Assembly: GCF_004364555.1 (NCBI RefSeq)
Contig: NZ_SOAM01000001.1
Coordinates: 558,001-622,000, forward strand
Origin: Amnibacterium kyonggiense
GTDB lineage: Bacteria > Actinomycetota > Actinomycetes > Actinomycetales > Microbacteriaceae
Direction of reading: 5' to 3'
DNA length: 64,000 bases
Below are positions 7,318 through 16,626 of the stretch, piece after piece. The notes beneath the pieces are model-generated. The model was not told the origin of the DNA. It worked only from the letters and a program-made list of their open reading frames with translations, and ran no database searches. Positions within the stretch are counted from its first letter, which is position 1; every line of letters starts with the position of its first letter. The position numbers and the translations under genes are program-made.

Positions 7318-10300
7318 TCACGAGGCGCGCAGCCGGAGGCCCTTGGGGGTGGCTGCGAACCCCGCTGCCTCGAGAAGCTTGCCGAACGGGCTGCCGAGCG
7401 CGAACTCCCCGTCGACCTTCTCGACGACCAGCTGCGGGACGCCGCCGGCGCGGACGAGCGCCGCGAGTCCCTCCGCGGCGCGGCGGTGCGCGCCCTCGTC
7501 CGGGCGGAGCAGGAGGACCGTCCGGCCGCCGCGCTCGACGTAGGCGACGAGCTCCCCGTCGACGAGCACCACGAGCGCTCCGGCCTTGCGACCGGGCCGG
7601 TGCCCCTCGCCCTCCGGCCACGGCAGCGCCGCGCCGTAGGGGTTCGCCGGGTCGGCGGCCGCGAGGACGAGGACCGATGGATCCTCCACCTCCGTGCCCG
7701 CCTCGCGCGTGTGCGTGCGGAGCAGGTCCACCGTGCCGGCGGTCGAGAACTGCGCCGCGCCGAGGTGCTCGACGAAGTAGCCGCGGCGGGCCCGGCCGGC
7801 CTCCTCGAGCGCGGCGAGCGTCTTGTAGACGAGCGCGAACCCGCCGACCACGCCCTCCGACTGCACCGAGCCGCGCGTGACGACGCCGTACCGGTCGAGC
7901 AGCACCTCCGCCGTGGCGGCGGCCCGCACGGTGGCGTCGGTCTCGGGCAGCGGGAGGATCGCCCACCGGCCCGCGGCGGCGGGAGGACCGGAGCGGACCG
8001 GCATGGCGGGGCGCCCGCGGCCGCGGTACGTCCGCGCGCGCGGGGCCCGGCGCTGCGTCCGGTGCGCCGTGTGCCCGCTGCCGGTGAGCGCGCGGACCGG
8101 CGCGAAGGTGTCGTTCGTCACGAGCCCGTCCCAGACGAGGTTCCACAGCGCGGTCGTCAGCGCGCCGTCGTCGGTCGCCCCGACCGTGTCGGCGAGCTGG
8201 CGGAAGAAGAACGCACCCCCGCCGCCGAGGGTCGCGAGGACCTCCTGCTCGAGCGGGGTGCGGTCCCCCTCCTCGAGCGCCTGCAGGGTCACCGGGAGCG
8301 CGTCGGCGAGGTGCAGCGCCACCCAGCCGTCGTTGCCCGCGAGGCGGCCGGTGCCCGACCAGACGACCTCGCCGGTGGCCGTGAGCTCGTCGAGCATCGC
8401 GGGGGAGTAGTCGCGGACCCGCGACGGGAGGATCAGCGACTCCCACGCGGACGCGGGCACAGGGACGCCGGCGAGCTGCTCGATCACCGTCGCCACGCCG
8501 TCGACGCCGCGCAGCGCCTTCGCCCCGACGTGCTGCCAGCTCGGGAGGAAGCGGGCGAACGCGGCCTGCTCGACCGGCTCGACCTCCTTGCGCAGCGCCG
8601 CGAGCGAACGGCGGCGGAGGCGGCGGAGCACCTCGACGTCGCACCACTCCGTCCCGGTGCCGCCGGGTCGGAACTCGCCCTCCGAGACCCGGCGCTCGTC
8701 GGCGAGGCGCCGGAGCGTGTCCGCGACGACCGCGACGCCCACTCCGAGCCGCAGGGCGGCGGCCGCGGCCGTGAACGGTGCGTGCGTGCGCGCGTACCGG
8801 CCGACGAGGTCGCCGAGCGGATCGGCGACGGGCTCGACGAACGCGACCGGCACGCCGATCGGCAGCGGGACGCCGAGCGCATCGCGCAGGCGGCTCGCGT
8901 CCTCGATGCCCGCGATCCAGTCCTCACCGCCCCACGAGGCGCGGATGGCGCGATGCGCGGCCACGAGCTCGGCCGCCAAGGCGACCGCCTGCTCGCTCGT
9001 GGCGGGGACCTGCGCGACGTGCAGGCGGGCGGCCAGCTCGTCGACCGTGAGCGGGCCGAGGAGGCGGAGGAGATCAGCAGCGCCCTCGACGCCCGACAAC
9101 CGGCGGTCGGCCGCGAGCCGCTGCAGCTCGCGCTCGGTCGACTCGACCACGCCGGGGTCGAGCAGCTCGCGCAGCTCGACGCGGCCGAGCAGCTCGGACA
9201 GCAGCGTGGAGTCGAGGGCGAGCGCCTGCGCCTTGCGCTCGGCGAGCGGGCTGTCGCCCTCGTAGAGGAAGGCGCCGACGTAGCTGAAGAGGAGGCTGCG
9301 CGCGAACGGCGACGCCGTCGGCGTCTCGACCTCCACGACGCGGATCGCCCGCGCCTCCAGCCCCGCCGCGAGCTCCTTGAGCGACGGCAGGTCGTAGACG
9401 TCCTGCAGCACCTCGCGGATCGTCTCGAAGATGATCGGGAAGGTCGGGTACTTCTTCGCGACGTCGAGCAGCTGGCTCGCGCGCTGCCGCTGCTGCCACA
9501 GCGGCGACCGGCGCCCCGGGTTGTAGCGGGGCAGCAGCAGGGCCCGGGCCGCGCACTCGCGGAACCGCGACGCGAAGATCGCCGACGAGGTGACCTCGGT
9601 CGTCACGATCTGGTCGAGCTCGTCCGGCTCGAACAGGAAGAGGTCCGCCCCCGGGGGCTCCGCGTCCGTGTCCGGGACGCGCAGCACGATGCCGTCGTCG
9701 GCGGCCATCGCCCCGTTCTCGATCCCGAAGCGCTCGGCCAGTCGAGCGCTGACGGCCAGCGCCCACGGGGCGTGCACCTGCATGCCGAAGGGGGAATGCA
9801 GCACGATGCGCCAGTCGCCGAGCTCGTCGCGGAACCGCTCCAGCACCAGCGTGCGGTCCGACGGCACGGCGCCCGTCGCCTCGGCCTGGTCCTTCACGAA
9901 GCGCAGGAGGTTCGCCGTCGCCCGGCGGTCGAGCCCGATCCGGCCGGCGAGCGTCTCGGCCTCCTCGTCCTTCGACGCGGCGAGCGTGCGCTGGAACGCG
10001 CCGACCGCGCGGCCCAGCTCCGCGGGCCGCCCGAGGCCGTCGCCCTTCCAGAACGGGACGCGACCGGGCTCGCCGAACGCCGGCAGCACGAGGACCCGGT
10101 CGTGCGTGATCTCCTGGATGCGCCAGCTGGTCGCGCCGAGGCTGAAGACGTCGCCGACTCGGGACTCGTAGACCATCTCCTCGTCGAGCTCGCCGACGCG
10201 GTTGCCTCCGCCCTCCCCACCGGAGACCAAGAAGACCCCGAAGAGACCGCGGTCCGGGATGGTTCCGCCCGAGGTGACGGCGAGCCGCTGCGCGCCGGGT

Positions 10301-12009
10301 CGGCCCGTCAGGGTGCCCGCGTCGCGGTCCCAGACGATCCGCGGCCGCAGCTCCGCGAACTCGTCCGACGGGTACCGACCGGCGAGCAGGTCGAGCACGG
10401 CCTCGTACGCGGAGCGGGGGAGCGCCGCGAAGGGTGCGGATCGGCGGACGGTGTCGAACCAGGCCTCCACCTCGAGCTCGTCGATCGCGCAGGCGGCGAC
10501 CGTCTGCTGCGCGAGCACGTCGAGCGGGTTGGCGGGCACCCGCAGGGCCTCGATCTCGCCCGCGAGCATCCGCTCGGTGGCGACGGCGGCGTGGATGAGG
10601 TCGGCCTGGTGCACCGGGAACACCACGCCCGTGCTGATCTCGCCCACCTGGTGCCCGGCGCGGCCGATGCGCTGCAGGCCGCTCGCGACCGACGGCGGCG
10701 CCCCGACCTGCACGACCAGGTCGACGGCGCCCATGTCGATCCCCAGCTCGAGGCTCGAGGTGGCGACCACGCAGCGGAGGCGCCCGGACTTCAGGTCGTC
10801 CTCGATGAGGCCGCGCTGCTCCTTGGAGACGGAGCCGTGATGCGCACGCGCGAGCACCTCCGTCGCGCCCCGCGTCGAGCCCGAGGAGGCCATGACCGCG
10901 GCGGGCGCCGGTGCGCCGCGGGCGGCGAGCGCGGTCGCGAGCGCCGGCTGCGCGCCGGACGACGCCTCGGCCGGGGCGGCGGCCGCTTCCGCGGCCTCCT
11001 GCGCCTCGATCCGCTCCTGGTACTCCTCGTTGAGGCGCGCGGTGAGGCGCTCCGCCTGTCGCCGCGAGTTCGTGAAGACGATCGACGATCGGTGCTCGAG
11101 GACGAGGTCGGTGATCGCGGACTCGACGTAGGGCCACATCGAGCCGGTGCGCTGCGGCAGCGGATCGTCGGGGTCGAACACGTCCTGGGCCGCGGACCCC
11201 TCGTGGGGTCCTGAGGCACTCGAAGGGTGCGGGACGGCGGCGTCCGTGGGCCCGGGCCACCCGCTGCCGAGGTCCGGGTCGCTCATGTCCTCGACGGGCA
11301 CCGCCACGGTCAGGTCGAACGTCTTCTGCGCCTTCGGCGCCACGACCGTCACGGGGGAGCGGCCGCCGAGGAACCGGGCGACCTCCTCCACCGGCTTCAC
11401 GGTCGCGGACAGGCCGATGCGCTGCGCGCGCCGCTCGAGCATCGCGTCGAGCCGCTCGAGCGAGAGCGCGAGGTGCGAGCCGCGCTTCGTCGCCGCGACG
11501 GCGTGCACCTCGTCGACGATCACCGTGTCGACGTTCGCGAGCGTCTCCCGCGCCGCCGAGGTGAGCATGAGGAACAGCGACTCGGGCGTGGTGATCAGGA
11601 TCTCGGGCGGGTCGTTCGAGAGCTGCCGCCGCTCCGACTGACTCGTGTCCCCGGACCGGACGCCGACCCGGATCGGGGGCGGGGTGAGGCCGAGTCGCTT
11701 CGCGGTCTGGGTGACGCCGACGAGCGGGCTGCGGAGGTTGCGCTCCACGTCGACGCCGAGCGCCTTGAGCGGCGAGATGTAGAGGACGCGCGTGCCCGCG
11801 GGGGCGTCGGCGGGCCGGGCGGCGAGCCGGTCGATCGCCCACAGGAAGGACGCGAGGGTCTTGCCGGACCCGGTCGGGGCGACGACGAGTGCGTGCATGC
11901 CCTTCGCGATCGCGGTCCAGGCGCCCTCCTGCGCCGCAGTGGGCGCGCGGAAGGCGCCGACGAACCACTCGCGGGTCGCGGCGCCGAACTCGTCGAGGAC
12001 GGAGGACAT
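7318..12009 (-). CDS. lhr: Lhr-family ATP-dependent helicase
   Basis: A 1563-residue superfamily 2 helicase, the usual length for bacterial full-length Lhr. RecA domain 1 carries Walker A APTGSGKT (residues 44-51), the Walker B/DExH box VDEVHA (about 165-170) and motif III LSATV (about 200-204). RecA domain 2 includes SSLELGIDMGAVDLVVQVG and QRIGRAGHQVGE (motifs V-VI). The winged-helix Lhr-core module and a long C-terminal region follow. Mycobacterial Lhr is a 3'-5' translocase that unwinds RNA:DNA hybrids and is induced by DNA damage. A low-complexity Ala/Glu linker (about residues 330-360) interrupts the core. It sits 51 bp upstream of nei2 on the same strand. Confidence 0.95.
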   Translation of the reverse strand: MSSVLDEFGAATREWFVGAFRAPTAAQEGAWTAIAKGMHALVVAPTGSGKTLASFLWAIDRLAARPADAPAGTRVLYISPLKALGVDVERNLRSPLVGVTQTAKRLGLTPPPIRVGVRSGDTSQSERRQLSNDPPEILITTPESLFLMLTSAARETLANVDTVIVDEVHAVAATKRGSHLALSLERLDAMLERRAQRIGLSATVKPVEEVARFLGGRSPVTVVAPKAQKTFDLTVAVPVEDMSDPDLGSGWPGPTDAAVPHPSSASGPHEGSAAQDVFDPDDPLPQRTGSMWPYVESAITDLVLEHRSSIVFTNSRRQAERLTARLNEEYQERIEAQEAAEAAAAPAEASSGAQPALATALAARGAPAPAAVMASSGSTRGATEVLARAHHGSVSKEQRGLIEDDLKSGRLRCVVATSSLELGIDMGAVDLVVQVGAPPSVASGLQRIGRAGHQVGEISTGVVFPVHQADLIHAAVATERMLAGEIEALRVPANPLDVLAQQTVAACAIDELEVEAWFDTVRRSAPFAALPRSAYEAVLDLLAGRYPSDEFAELRPRIVWDRDAGTLTGRPGAQRLAVTSGGTIPDRGLFGVFLVSGGEGGGNRVGELDEEMVYESRVGDVFSLGATSWRIQEITHDRVLVLPAFGEPGRVPFWKGDGLGRPAELGRAVGAFQRTLAASKDEEAETLAGRIGLDRRATANLLRFVKDQAEATGAVPSDRTLVLERFRDELGDWRIVLHSPFGMQVHAPWALAVSARLAERFGIENGAMAADDGIVLRVPDTDAEPPGADLFLFEPDELDQIVTTEVTSSAIFASRFRECAARALLLPRYNPGRRSPLWQQRQRASQLLDVAKKYPTFPIIFETIREVLQDVYDLPSLKELAAGLEARAIRVVEVETPTASPFARSLLFSYVGAFLYEGDSPLAERKAQALALDSTLLSELLGRVELRELLDPGVVESTERELQRLAADRRLSGVEGAADLLRLLGPLTVDELAARLHVAQVPATSEQAVALAAELVAAHRAIRASWGGEDWIAGIEDASRLRDALGVPLPIGVPVAFVEPVADPLGDLVGRYARTHAPFTAAAAALRLGVGVAVVADTLRRLADERRVSEGEFRPGGTGTEWCDVEVLRRLRRRSLAALRKEVEPVEQAAFARFLPSWQHVGAKALRGVDGVATVIEQLAGVPVPASAWESLILPSRVRDYSPAMLDELTATGEVVWSGTGRLAGNDGWVALHLADALPVTLQALEEGDRTPLEQEVLATLGGGGAFFFRQLADTVGATDDGALTTALWNLVWDGLVTNDTFAPVRALTGSGHTAHRTQRRAPRARTYRGRGRPAMPVRSGPPAAAGRWAILPLPETDATVRAAATAEVLLDRYGVVTRGSVQSEGVVGGFALVYKTLAALEEAGRARRGYFVEHLGAAQFSTAGTVDLLRTHTREAGTEVEDPSVLVLAAADPANPYGAALPWPEGEGHRPGRKAGALVVLVDGELVAYVERGGRTVLLLRPDEGAHRRAAEGLAALVRAGGVPQLVVEKVDGEFALGSPFGKLLEAAGFAATPKGLRLRAS

Positions 12010-12137
12010 GGTCGAAGGATTGTGCCTCGCCCCTCCGACACTCCGGTGCGAGCGGGAGACGCCCTCGTCGACGGCGGATTCCCCCGGATCCGCGCTCGGA
12101 CGCGGCGCATCCGGGGGCCGCCGGGTAGAAAGGGGGC
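12010..12137. promoter_or_regulatory. Divergent lhr / DUF4916 promoter region with hairpin
   Basis: This 128-bp divergent region contains a stem made of CCCCCGGAT (12081-12089) and ATCCGGGGG (12109-12117) around a 19-nt loop. No LexA/SOS box of the actinobacterial GAAC-N4-GTTC type is visible. The hairpin could insulate the two transcripts or be a protein-binding site. Confidence 0.35.
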
Positions 12138-12680
12138 ATGAGCAGCGTGCGCACGCCGGATCCGAACCCGGGATGGCTCGGCGAGGAGGAGCTCGCCGCC
12201 ATCCGTCAGCGGCTCCCGCTGCTCTACGTCGAGGCCGTGCCGGTCCGCACCGACGGCATGGGCCGCGTCACCGAGGTCGGCCTCCTGCTGCGGGTCGGCG
12301 CGAGCGGCACGATCGCCCGCACGATCGTCTCCGGACGCGTGCTCTACGGCGAGACGCTGCGGGACGCGCTCTTCCGCCACCTCGAGAAGGACCTCGGGCC
12401 GATGGCCTTCCCGCAGCTGCCGGCGAGCCCGCTGCCGTTCCAGGTCGCCGAGTACTTCCCGACGCCGAGCCCGAGCCAGTTCACGGACGAGCGGCAGCAC
12501 GCCGTCGCGCTCGCGTACGTCGTGCCGGTGACCGGCACGTGCGACCCGCGGCAGGACGCGCTGGAGCTCACGTGGATGACGCCCGAGGAGGCGGCCTCCG
12601 AGTCGGTGGCGCAGGAGATGGAGGGCGGCCGCGGCGGCCTGGTGCGCGCGGCGCTCGCCTCCGTCGGCCGGCTGCACTGA
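12138..12680 (+). CDS. DUF4916 (Nudix-like) protein
   Basis: A 180-residue actinobacterial protein of the DUF4916 group, which adopts a Nudix-hydrolase fold. It opens with NPGWLGEEELAAIRQRLPLL and contains VPVRTDGMGRVTEVGLLLRV and a TLRDALFRHLEKDLGP helix at the place of a Nudix box. That helix lacks the full GX5EX7REUXEEXGU signature, so catalysis is doubtful. ATG 12138 follows an AAAGGGGG ribosome binding site. It is divergent from lhr; the following membrane-protein gene has its own promoter. No substrate is known. Confidence 0.8.
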   Translation: MSSVRTPDPNPGWLGEEELAAIRQRLPLLYVEAVPVRTDGMGRVTEVGLLLRVGASGTIARTIVSGRVLYGETLRDALFRHLEKDLGPMAFPQLPASPLPFQVAEYFPTPSPSQFTDERQHAVALAYVVPVTGTCDPRQDALELTWMTPEEAASESVAQEMEGGRGGLVRAALASVGRLH

Positions 12681-12730
12681 CCGCTCGCCGACTCCCCGCG
12701 GTTCGCGTCCGCGCCGGTCGCGCGTCCCAC

Positions 12731-12736
12731 TACGGT
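12731..12736 (+). promoter_or_regulatory. -10 box of a probably leaderless transcript
   Basis: TACGGT matches the actinobacterial TANNNT -10 and lies 7 bp before the GTG start at 12744. Transcription would therefore start at or next to the start codon. No Shine-Dalgarno sequence is present, which agrees with a leaderless mRNA. Confidence 0.5.
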
Positions 12737-12743
12737 CCTCGAC

Positions 12744-13112
12744 GTGCTGACGACCGCTGCTGCCGCCACGCCCGTGTTCACCGTGTCGCTCGCGTCGGCG
12801 GTGACGATCGCGGGCGGGGCGCTCGCCGTCGTCGACTCGGCGTTGCGCTTCCGGCGGCCGGGCGGCAACGCGCTCCTCGCGATCCTCGCCCTCGTGATCG
12901 GACTGCTGCTGCTCGTCCGCGTGTTCGGACCGGTGCAGACCTACGTCTCGACGTCGATCCCGGTGCTCTACCTCGCCGTCGCGCTCACGGTGGTGCTGCT
13001 CGTCGAGCTGCTCGTGAAGGCCGCGCGGAAGTCGGGCATCCTCTGGCTCACGATCGTCGCGACCCTCGTCTGCGGCGTCGCGGCGGTGATCGCCTTCCTC
13101 AAGGTCGGCTGA
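12744..13112 (+). CDS. Small integral membrane protein, unknown function
   Basis: A 122-residue protein with three or four hydrophobic helices: about residues 12-32, 42-62, 70-88 and 98-118. A short basic loop (RFRRPGG) follows the first helix. I do not recognise the family. The GTG at 12744 is supported by the TACGGT -10 directly upstream. It is convergent with the SRPBCC gene at 13222, with a long stem-loop between. Confidence 0.7.
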   Translation: MLTTAAAATPVFTVSLASAVTIAGGALAVVDSALRFRRPGGNALLAILALVIGLLLLVRVFGPVQTYVSTSIPVLYLAVALTVVLLVELLVKAARKSGILWLTIVATLVCGVAAVIAFLKVG

Positions 13113-13138
13113 CCTCCCGGATCCGCATTCCGTTCGCC

Positions 13139-13211
13139 GATCCGCAGAAGTCGGTCGACACGCCGGTCCAGGAGCGCCCGAGGACGGCGTGTCGCGCACG
13201 AACTGCGGATC
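13139..13211. terminator. Long stem-loop between convergent genes
   Basis: Outer arms GATCCGCAG (13139-13147) and CTGCGGATC (13203-13211) enclose an inner imperfect stem CGACACGCCGGTCC / GGACGGCGTGTCG. It lies between the ends of the membrane-protein gene and the leftward SRPBCC gene. A bidirectional terminator is the simplest reading. Confidence 0.5.
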
Positions 13212-13221
13212 CGGGAACGGG

Positions 13222-13728
13222 TCACGCGGCGTCGGGCACGCGCTCCTCGTCGAAGCCGGGGGCGAGCTGCTTCAGCCGCAGGCCGCGCCACTGCCACAGC
13301 GGCCACAGCCCGGCCCAGATCCCGGGCGTGAGCGGGCCAGCGTCGAACTCGAGCCGGTCCCGGTACAGGGTCGCGGTCGGGTCGTCCGGGTGGGGCGCGA
13401 CCGCCATGCGGTGGTACCAGGAGCGGAACAGGGCCGGGACGCCCTCGGTGCCGCGGCCCGCGTCGCGCACGATCCGCACGCCCTCGTGGGTCGTCGTGTC
13501 GAGCGAGATCGAGATCTCCTGCTCGCCGAAGGGCACGAAGCCGGCCGCGAGCAGGGACACGGGGTGGTCACCCGGCTCCCAGCGCGGCGGGAAGCCGCCG
13601 TCCTCCCGCGACGTGTAGGCGAGCCAGGGGCCCGCGACCTCGCGCATCACGGTGGGCGACTGCAACGCGCGCCAGGCGGCCTCCGGCGCGCAGTCGAGGC
13701 GCTCCTTCAGCATCACGACCATCCGCAT
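13222..13728 (-). CDS. SRPBCC-like (START/Bet v 1 fold) protein
   Basis: A 168-residue protein that begins with the RLDCAPEAAWRALQSPTVMREV pattern typical of SRPBCC proteins (first strand, then a helix preceding the hydrophobic cavity). Mid-protein beta strands (GEQEISISLDTT, TLYRDRLEFDAG) and a long C-terminal amphipathic helix around WPLWQWRGLRLKQLAP complete the helix-grip fold. Such proteins bind hydrophobic ligands; no specific role can be assigned. ATG 13728 gives MRMVVMLKE; a second ATG at 13713 is possible. It is oriented leftward, 42 bp downstream of the phosphotransferase. Confidence 0.65.
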   Translation of the reverse strand: MRMVVMLKERLDCAPEAAWRALQSPTVMREVAGPWLAYTSREDGGFPPRWEPGDHPVSLLAAGFVPFGEQEISISLDTTTHEGVRIVRDAGRGTEGVPALFRSWYHRMAVAPHPDDPTATLYRDRLEFDAGPLTPGIWAGLWPLWQWRGLRLKQLAPGFDEERVPDAA

Positions 13729-13770
13729 GGCGTCAGTATCCCGGTCGCGCCCGGACGGCAGCAGGAGGCG

Positions 13771-14712
13771 TCAGCCGTGGGAGCGCTCGGCGATCCAGTC
13801 GAGCGCGACGCCGCCCTGCAGCCGCTGGAACGCCCGGATGCCCGCCATGCCCTCCGGCTCGGGCGAGAGCGATCGGTGGAGGAAGTAGCCGGCGAGGGCC
13901 GCGAGGACGGCGTCGATCCCGTGCGGGTCGACCCCGGCGAGGACCGGGTGACGCAGCGCGCGGTCCGCGTCGCCGCCGAGCCGACGGACGTCGAGCGCGT
14001 AGGTCAGCGCGTCGAACCACGGCTTCCCCTCGAGCGCGTTCGGCCAGTCGATCAGCAGGGCGGTGCCGTCCTCGCGGATCAGGACGTTGTCGGGGCGCAG
14101 GTCCCCGTGGACGAGCCCGTCCGCCGCGACAGCGTCGCCCGCACGGGCGGCGAGGTCGGCGAGCGCCCGCACCGCCGTCGCGCCGCCCTCGACGACGTCG
14201 CTCCGCCCCTCGGCGAGGAGGCGGGTCCAGTCCGCGGCGCCGTCCTCGAGCGCGTCCCGGACGGTCTCGGTCGCCCTGGGCACCGCCGCGGGCATCGGCA
14301 CCGGCAGGCGGCCGACGGCGTCGAGCACCGCGTCCGTGTCGGCGTCGGAGCGGGGATCCGGGTGGCGCCCGTCGACGTGCTCCACGACGACCGCGATCCA
14401 GCCGTCCGACTCGACCGCGCCGCCGAGGCGCGGAGCGACCTCCGCGTCCCCGAGCGCGGCGAGCACGGCGGCCTCGCGGCGGTGCATCTCGACGGTCTGC
14501 GCGTTCACGGCGGCGCTCGCCGCCTTCGCGAAGGCGCGGCGGCCGTCCTCGAGCCGCAGGACGTCCGCGGAGCCGGGCGACCAGCCGCCGGCCCGGCTCT
14601 CGGCCGCGACCACCCGCGAGCCGAGGAGCGTCTCGACCGCCGACCGGATCGGCTCGGGCACGTCCGACCAGCGCGATCGGGGCGAGGAGCGCTGCATCCC
14701 TCCAGTCTCCAT
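13771..14712 (-). CDS. APH-type phosphotransferase family protein
   Basis: A 313-residue protein with the aminoglycoside-phosphotransferase/choline-kinase fold. The catalytic Brenner motif is intact as LVHGDLRPDNVLI, and the metal-binding DFG-equivalent is LLIDWPN. An upstream RAFAKAA segment supplies the nucleotide-binding lysine. Many such proteins phosphorylate small alcohols rather than antibiotics, and nothing here indicates antibiotic resistance. ATG 14712 was taken as the start; an alternative ATG at 14697 removes five residues. It is divergent from the DUF427 gene. Confidence 0.82.
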   Translation of the reverse strand: METGGMQRSSPRSRWSDVPEPIRSAVETLLGSRVVAAESRAGGWSPGSADVLRLEDGRRAFAKAASAAVNAQTVEMHRREAAVLAALGDAEVAPRLGGAVESDGWIAVVVEHVDGRHPDPRSDADTDAVLDAVGRLPVPMPAAVPRATETVRDALEDGAADWTRLLAEGRSDVVEGGATAVRALADLAARAGDAVAADGLVHGDLRPDNVLIREDGTALLIDWPNALEGKPWFDALTYALDVRRLGGDADRALRHPVLAGVDPHGIDAVLAALAGYFLHRSLSPEPEGMAGIRAFQRLQGGVALDWIAERSHG

Positions 14713-14792
14713 CCCGCGAGAACCGGCCCAGGAGGAATGCCGTCGGATGCGGCAGGGTTCCCCCGAGGACGAGACCCCAGGAGGAGGACGTC

Positions 14793-15095
14793 ATGAAGGC
14801 TGTGGTCGGAGACACCGTGATCGCGGAGGCCCCGAAGGAGGACCTGATCTCCATCGAGGGCAACTGGTACTTCCCGCCGTCGAGCGTGAAGGGCGAGCTG
14901 CTCGAGAAGAGCCCGACGCCGTACACGTGCCCGTGGAAGGGCGAGTGCCAGTACTTCACCGTCGACGTCGACGGGCAGCGCCTGCAGGACCGCGCGTGGA
15001 GCTACCCGACGCCGTACGCGAGCGGCATCGAGCGCGTCGGCAAGGACTTCAGCGACTACGTCGCGTTCTGGAAGGAGGTCCGGGTCACCGACTGA
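14793..15095 (+). CDS. DUF427 domain protein
   Basis: A complete 100-residue DUF427 protein, a small beta-barrel family common in actinobacteria. The signature TPYTCPWKGECQYFTV (about residues 41-56) and the late AWSYPTPY and VAFWKEV segments are intact. ATG 14793 follows a strong AGGAGGAGG ribosome binding site. The function is unknown. It ends 13 bp before a large bidirectional hairpin. Confidence 0.9.
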   Translation: MKAVVGDTVIAEAPKEDLISIEGNWYFPPSSVKGELLEKSPTPYTCPWKGECQYFTVDVDGQRLQDRAWSYPTPYASGIERVGKDFSDYVAFWKEVRVTD

Positions 15096-15107
15096 CCCGG
15101 ATCCGTC

Positions 15108-15179
15108 CGCTGCGGGGGCTCCCCGCTGCTGATCCGCCCGTGCGCACCGGCGGATCAGCAGCGGAGGGCCCCCGCAGCG
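15108..15179. terminator. Large bidirectional terminator hairpin
   Basis: Two 31-nt arms (15108-15138 and 15149-15179) pair at 29 of 31 positions around a 10-nt loop. It lies exactly between convergent DUF427 and SprT-like genes and should stop transcription from both sides. Confidence 0.75.
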
Positions 15180-15188
15180 CGTTCGGAG

Positions 15189-15650
15189 TCAGCCCCGGGA
15201 GGACTCCGCCGAGCGCCAGGTGATCAGCGACGCCCTGCTGAAGCGGCGCGAGCAGAGTCCGCACGAGACCTCGCGCGACGGCCGGCGGAACCGCCGGTGC
15301 TCGTGGCCGGCGGGGCACGAGCCGATCCACGTCGCCCGGTCCTCCGCGATCGGGTGGTCGTGCAGCCTCGAGCCCGTGTAGCCGATGGCCTCCGCGCGCG
15401 CCCGCCAGCGCGGCCCGTGGGCGGCGCGATGCCCGGCCAGCGCGTGGGCGACCTCGTGGAGGAGCACCTGGCGCACCTCGTCCTCGTCCGCCCGCGCGGC
15501 GAGGTGCCGGGACAGCGTGATGCGTCGCTCGGCGTGATGGCAGGCCCCGGCCCGGCGCACCGCGCGGTCGAAGCCGAACGACCAGCCCTTCCCGGCCAGG
15601 TGGGCGGCCAGCAGCCCTTCCGCCATCCGGGTCACGTCCGTCTCGAGCAC
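15189..15650 (-). CDS. SprT-like zinc metalloprotease domain protein
   Basis: A 153-residue SprT-like protein. The zinc-protease motif [17 protein letters not shown] (about residues 63-79) has both histidines and the catalytic glutamate. A C-terminal zinc ribbon is suggested by CPAGHEHRR and CGLC. Bacterial members are cytoplasmic and poorly characterised; the eukaryotic relative SPRTN degrades DNA-protein crosslinks. The ATG at 15650 is the first in frame. It is the last gene of a leftward pair with the spermidine-synthase-like gene, 36 bp away. Confidence 0.85.
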   Translation of the reverse strand: MLETDVTRMAEGLLAAHLAGKGWSFGFDRAVRRAGACHHAERRITLSRHLAARADEDEVRQVLLHEVAHALAGHRAAHGPRWRARAEAIGYTGSRLHDHPIAEDRATWIGSCPAGHEHRRFRRPSREVSCGLCSRRFSRASLITWRSAESSRG

Positions 15651-15686
15651 GCGGGGAGCGTAGGCGCGACCTCGGACGCGGCCCGC

Positions 15687-16535
15687 TCAGCGGCTGAAGA
15701 TGCCGCGACCCGGGTCGGGGGAGGGGGAGGCCGTCGCGTCGGTCACGACGGCGGCGCCGCGGACGAGCGTGGTCAGGTCCTCGCCCGACACCGCCCGCGC
15801 CGGATGCGGCCCGGCCGCGACGAGTCGGGGCAGCCACTCGAGCAGCGCGGCGTCGTGCGTGCCGACGATGACGAGGTTCCCGAACCGGCGTCCCTTCATC
15901 GTCTGCGCCTCGGCGAGCACCGCCACGTGGGGCAGCACGGCGGCGACCGTCGCCATCTGCCCGCGGGCGAACGGCAGTCCGGCGCCGTCGGCGACGTTCA
16001 CCGCCATCACCCCGCGGGGGCTGAGCAGGCGGGCGGCGAGTCGGTAGAACTCGACGGTCGTGACCGGCGCCGGGATGGTGGCCCCCGCGAAGACGTCGAC
16101 CACGACGAGGTCGGACGCCCCCTGCAGCCCGGCCGGCAGCTTCGCCGCCAGCTCGCGCGCGTCGCCGTACCGGACGCGGATGGAGGCGCCCCGGGGGAGC
16201 GGGAGGCGCTCCCGGACGAAGTCGACGAGCGCGGGCTCGAGCTCGACCACCTGCTGGCGGGATCCGGGGCGCGTCCACGCGACGTACCGCGGGATCGTGA
16301 GGGCGCCGGCCCCGAAGTGGACCGCGGTGATCGGTTCGCCGGGGTCCCCGATCCGGTCGATCACGTGCCCGATGCGCTCGACGTACTCGAACGCGAGGTC
16401 GGTCGGATCCGTCAGGTTCACGCTCGACTGGGGCGTGCCGTCGACGACCAGCTCGGTGCGGGCCGGGTTCCAGCGGTCCGCCTCGAGCGTCGCCACCTGG
16501 CCGCCGGAGAGCAGCACCGAATCGGATCTCGCCAC
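15687..16535 (-). CDS. Spermidine-synthase-like methyltransferase-fold protein
   Basis: A 282-residue Rossmann-fold protein of the spermine/spermidine synthase group. Residues around 92-125 ([18 protein letters not shown], then [18 protein letters not shown]) correspond to the nucleotide-binding loop and acidic ribose-binding strand. [16 protein letters not shown] provides the Asp-Val-Phe active-site strand. The canonical GGGDG loop of true polyamine synthases is altered to FGAGA, so aminopropyl transfer is uncertain. Actinobacteria often carry such non-canonical paralogues. A good promoter lies at 16588-16617, back to back with the rpoB promoter. Confidence 0.8.
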   Translation of the reverse strand: MARSDSVLLSGGQVATLEADRWNPARTELVVDGTPQSSVNLTDPTDLAFEYVERIGHVIDRIGDPGEPITAVHFGAGALTIPRYVAWTRPGSRQQVVELEPALVDFVRERLPLPRGASIRVRYGDARELAAKLPAGLQGASDLVVVDVFAGATIPAPVTTVEFYRLAARLLSPRGVMAVNVADGAGLPFARGQMATVAAVLPHVAVLAEAQTMKGRRFGNLVIVGTHDAALLEWLPRLVAAGPHPARAVSGEDLTTLVRGAAVVTDATASPSPDPGRGIFSR

Positions 16536-16587
16536 GCAGCGACCCTAGGACCCCGGCCCGGCCCGGGAGGTCGAGGAGCGCGCCGAG

Positions 16588-16617
16588 GTTATAGCGGACG
16601 GATCGGCGAGGGGTCAA
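16588..16617 (-). promoter_or_regulatory. Sigma-A-type promoter of the spermidine-synthase-like gene
   Basis: On the minus strand, TTGACC (16612-16617) and TATAAC (16588-16593) are separated by 18 bp. Both elements are close to consensus. Transcription would start near 16580, about 45 nt before the ATG at 16535. Confidence 0.65.
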
Positions 16618-16626
16618 GTAGCGCGC

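Noticed and set aside
6904-11214. A very long rightward open frame opposite lhr
   Set aside because: It lies antisense to a well-supported helicase, is dominated by Arg, Asp, Gly and His, and has no domain motif. Long antisense frames are expected in such GC-rich coding DNA.
12010-12137. SOS box controlling lhr
   Set aside because: No LexA-type GAAC-N4-GTTC palindrome is visible in the divergent region.
13771-14712. Aminoglycoside resistance kinase
   Set aside because: Only the generic APH-fold motifs are present; there is no resistance-gene context, and many such proteins act on other small molecules.
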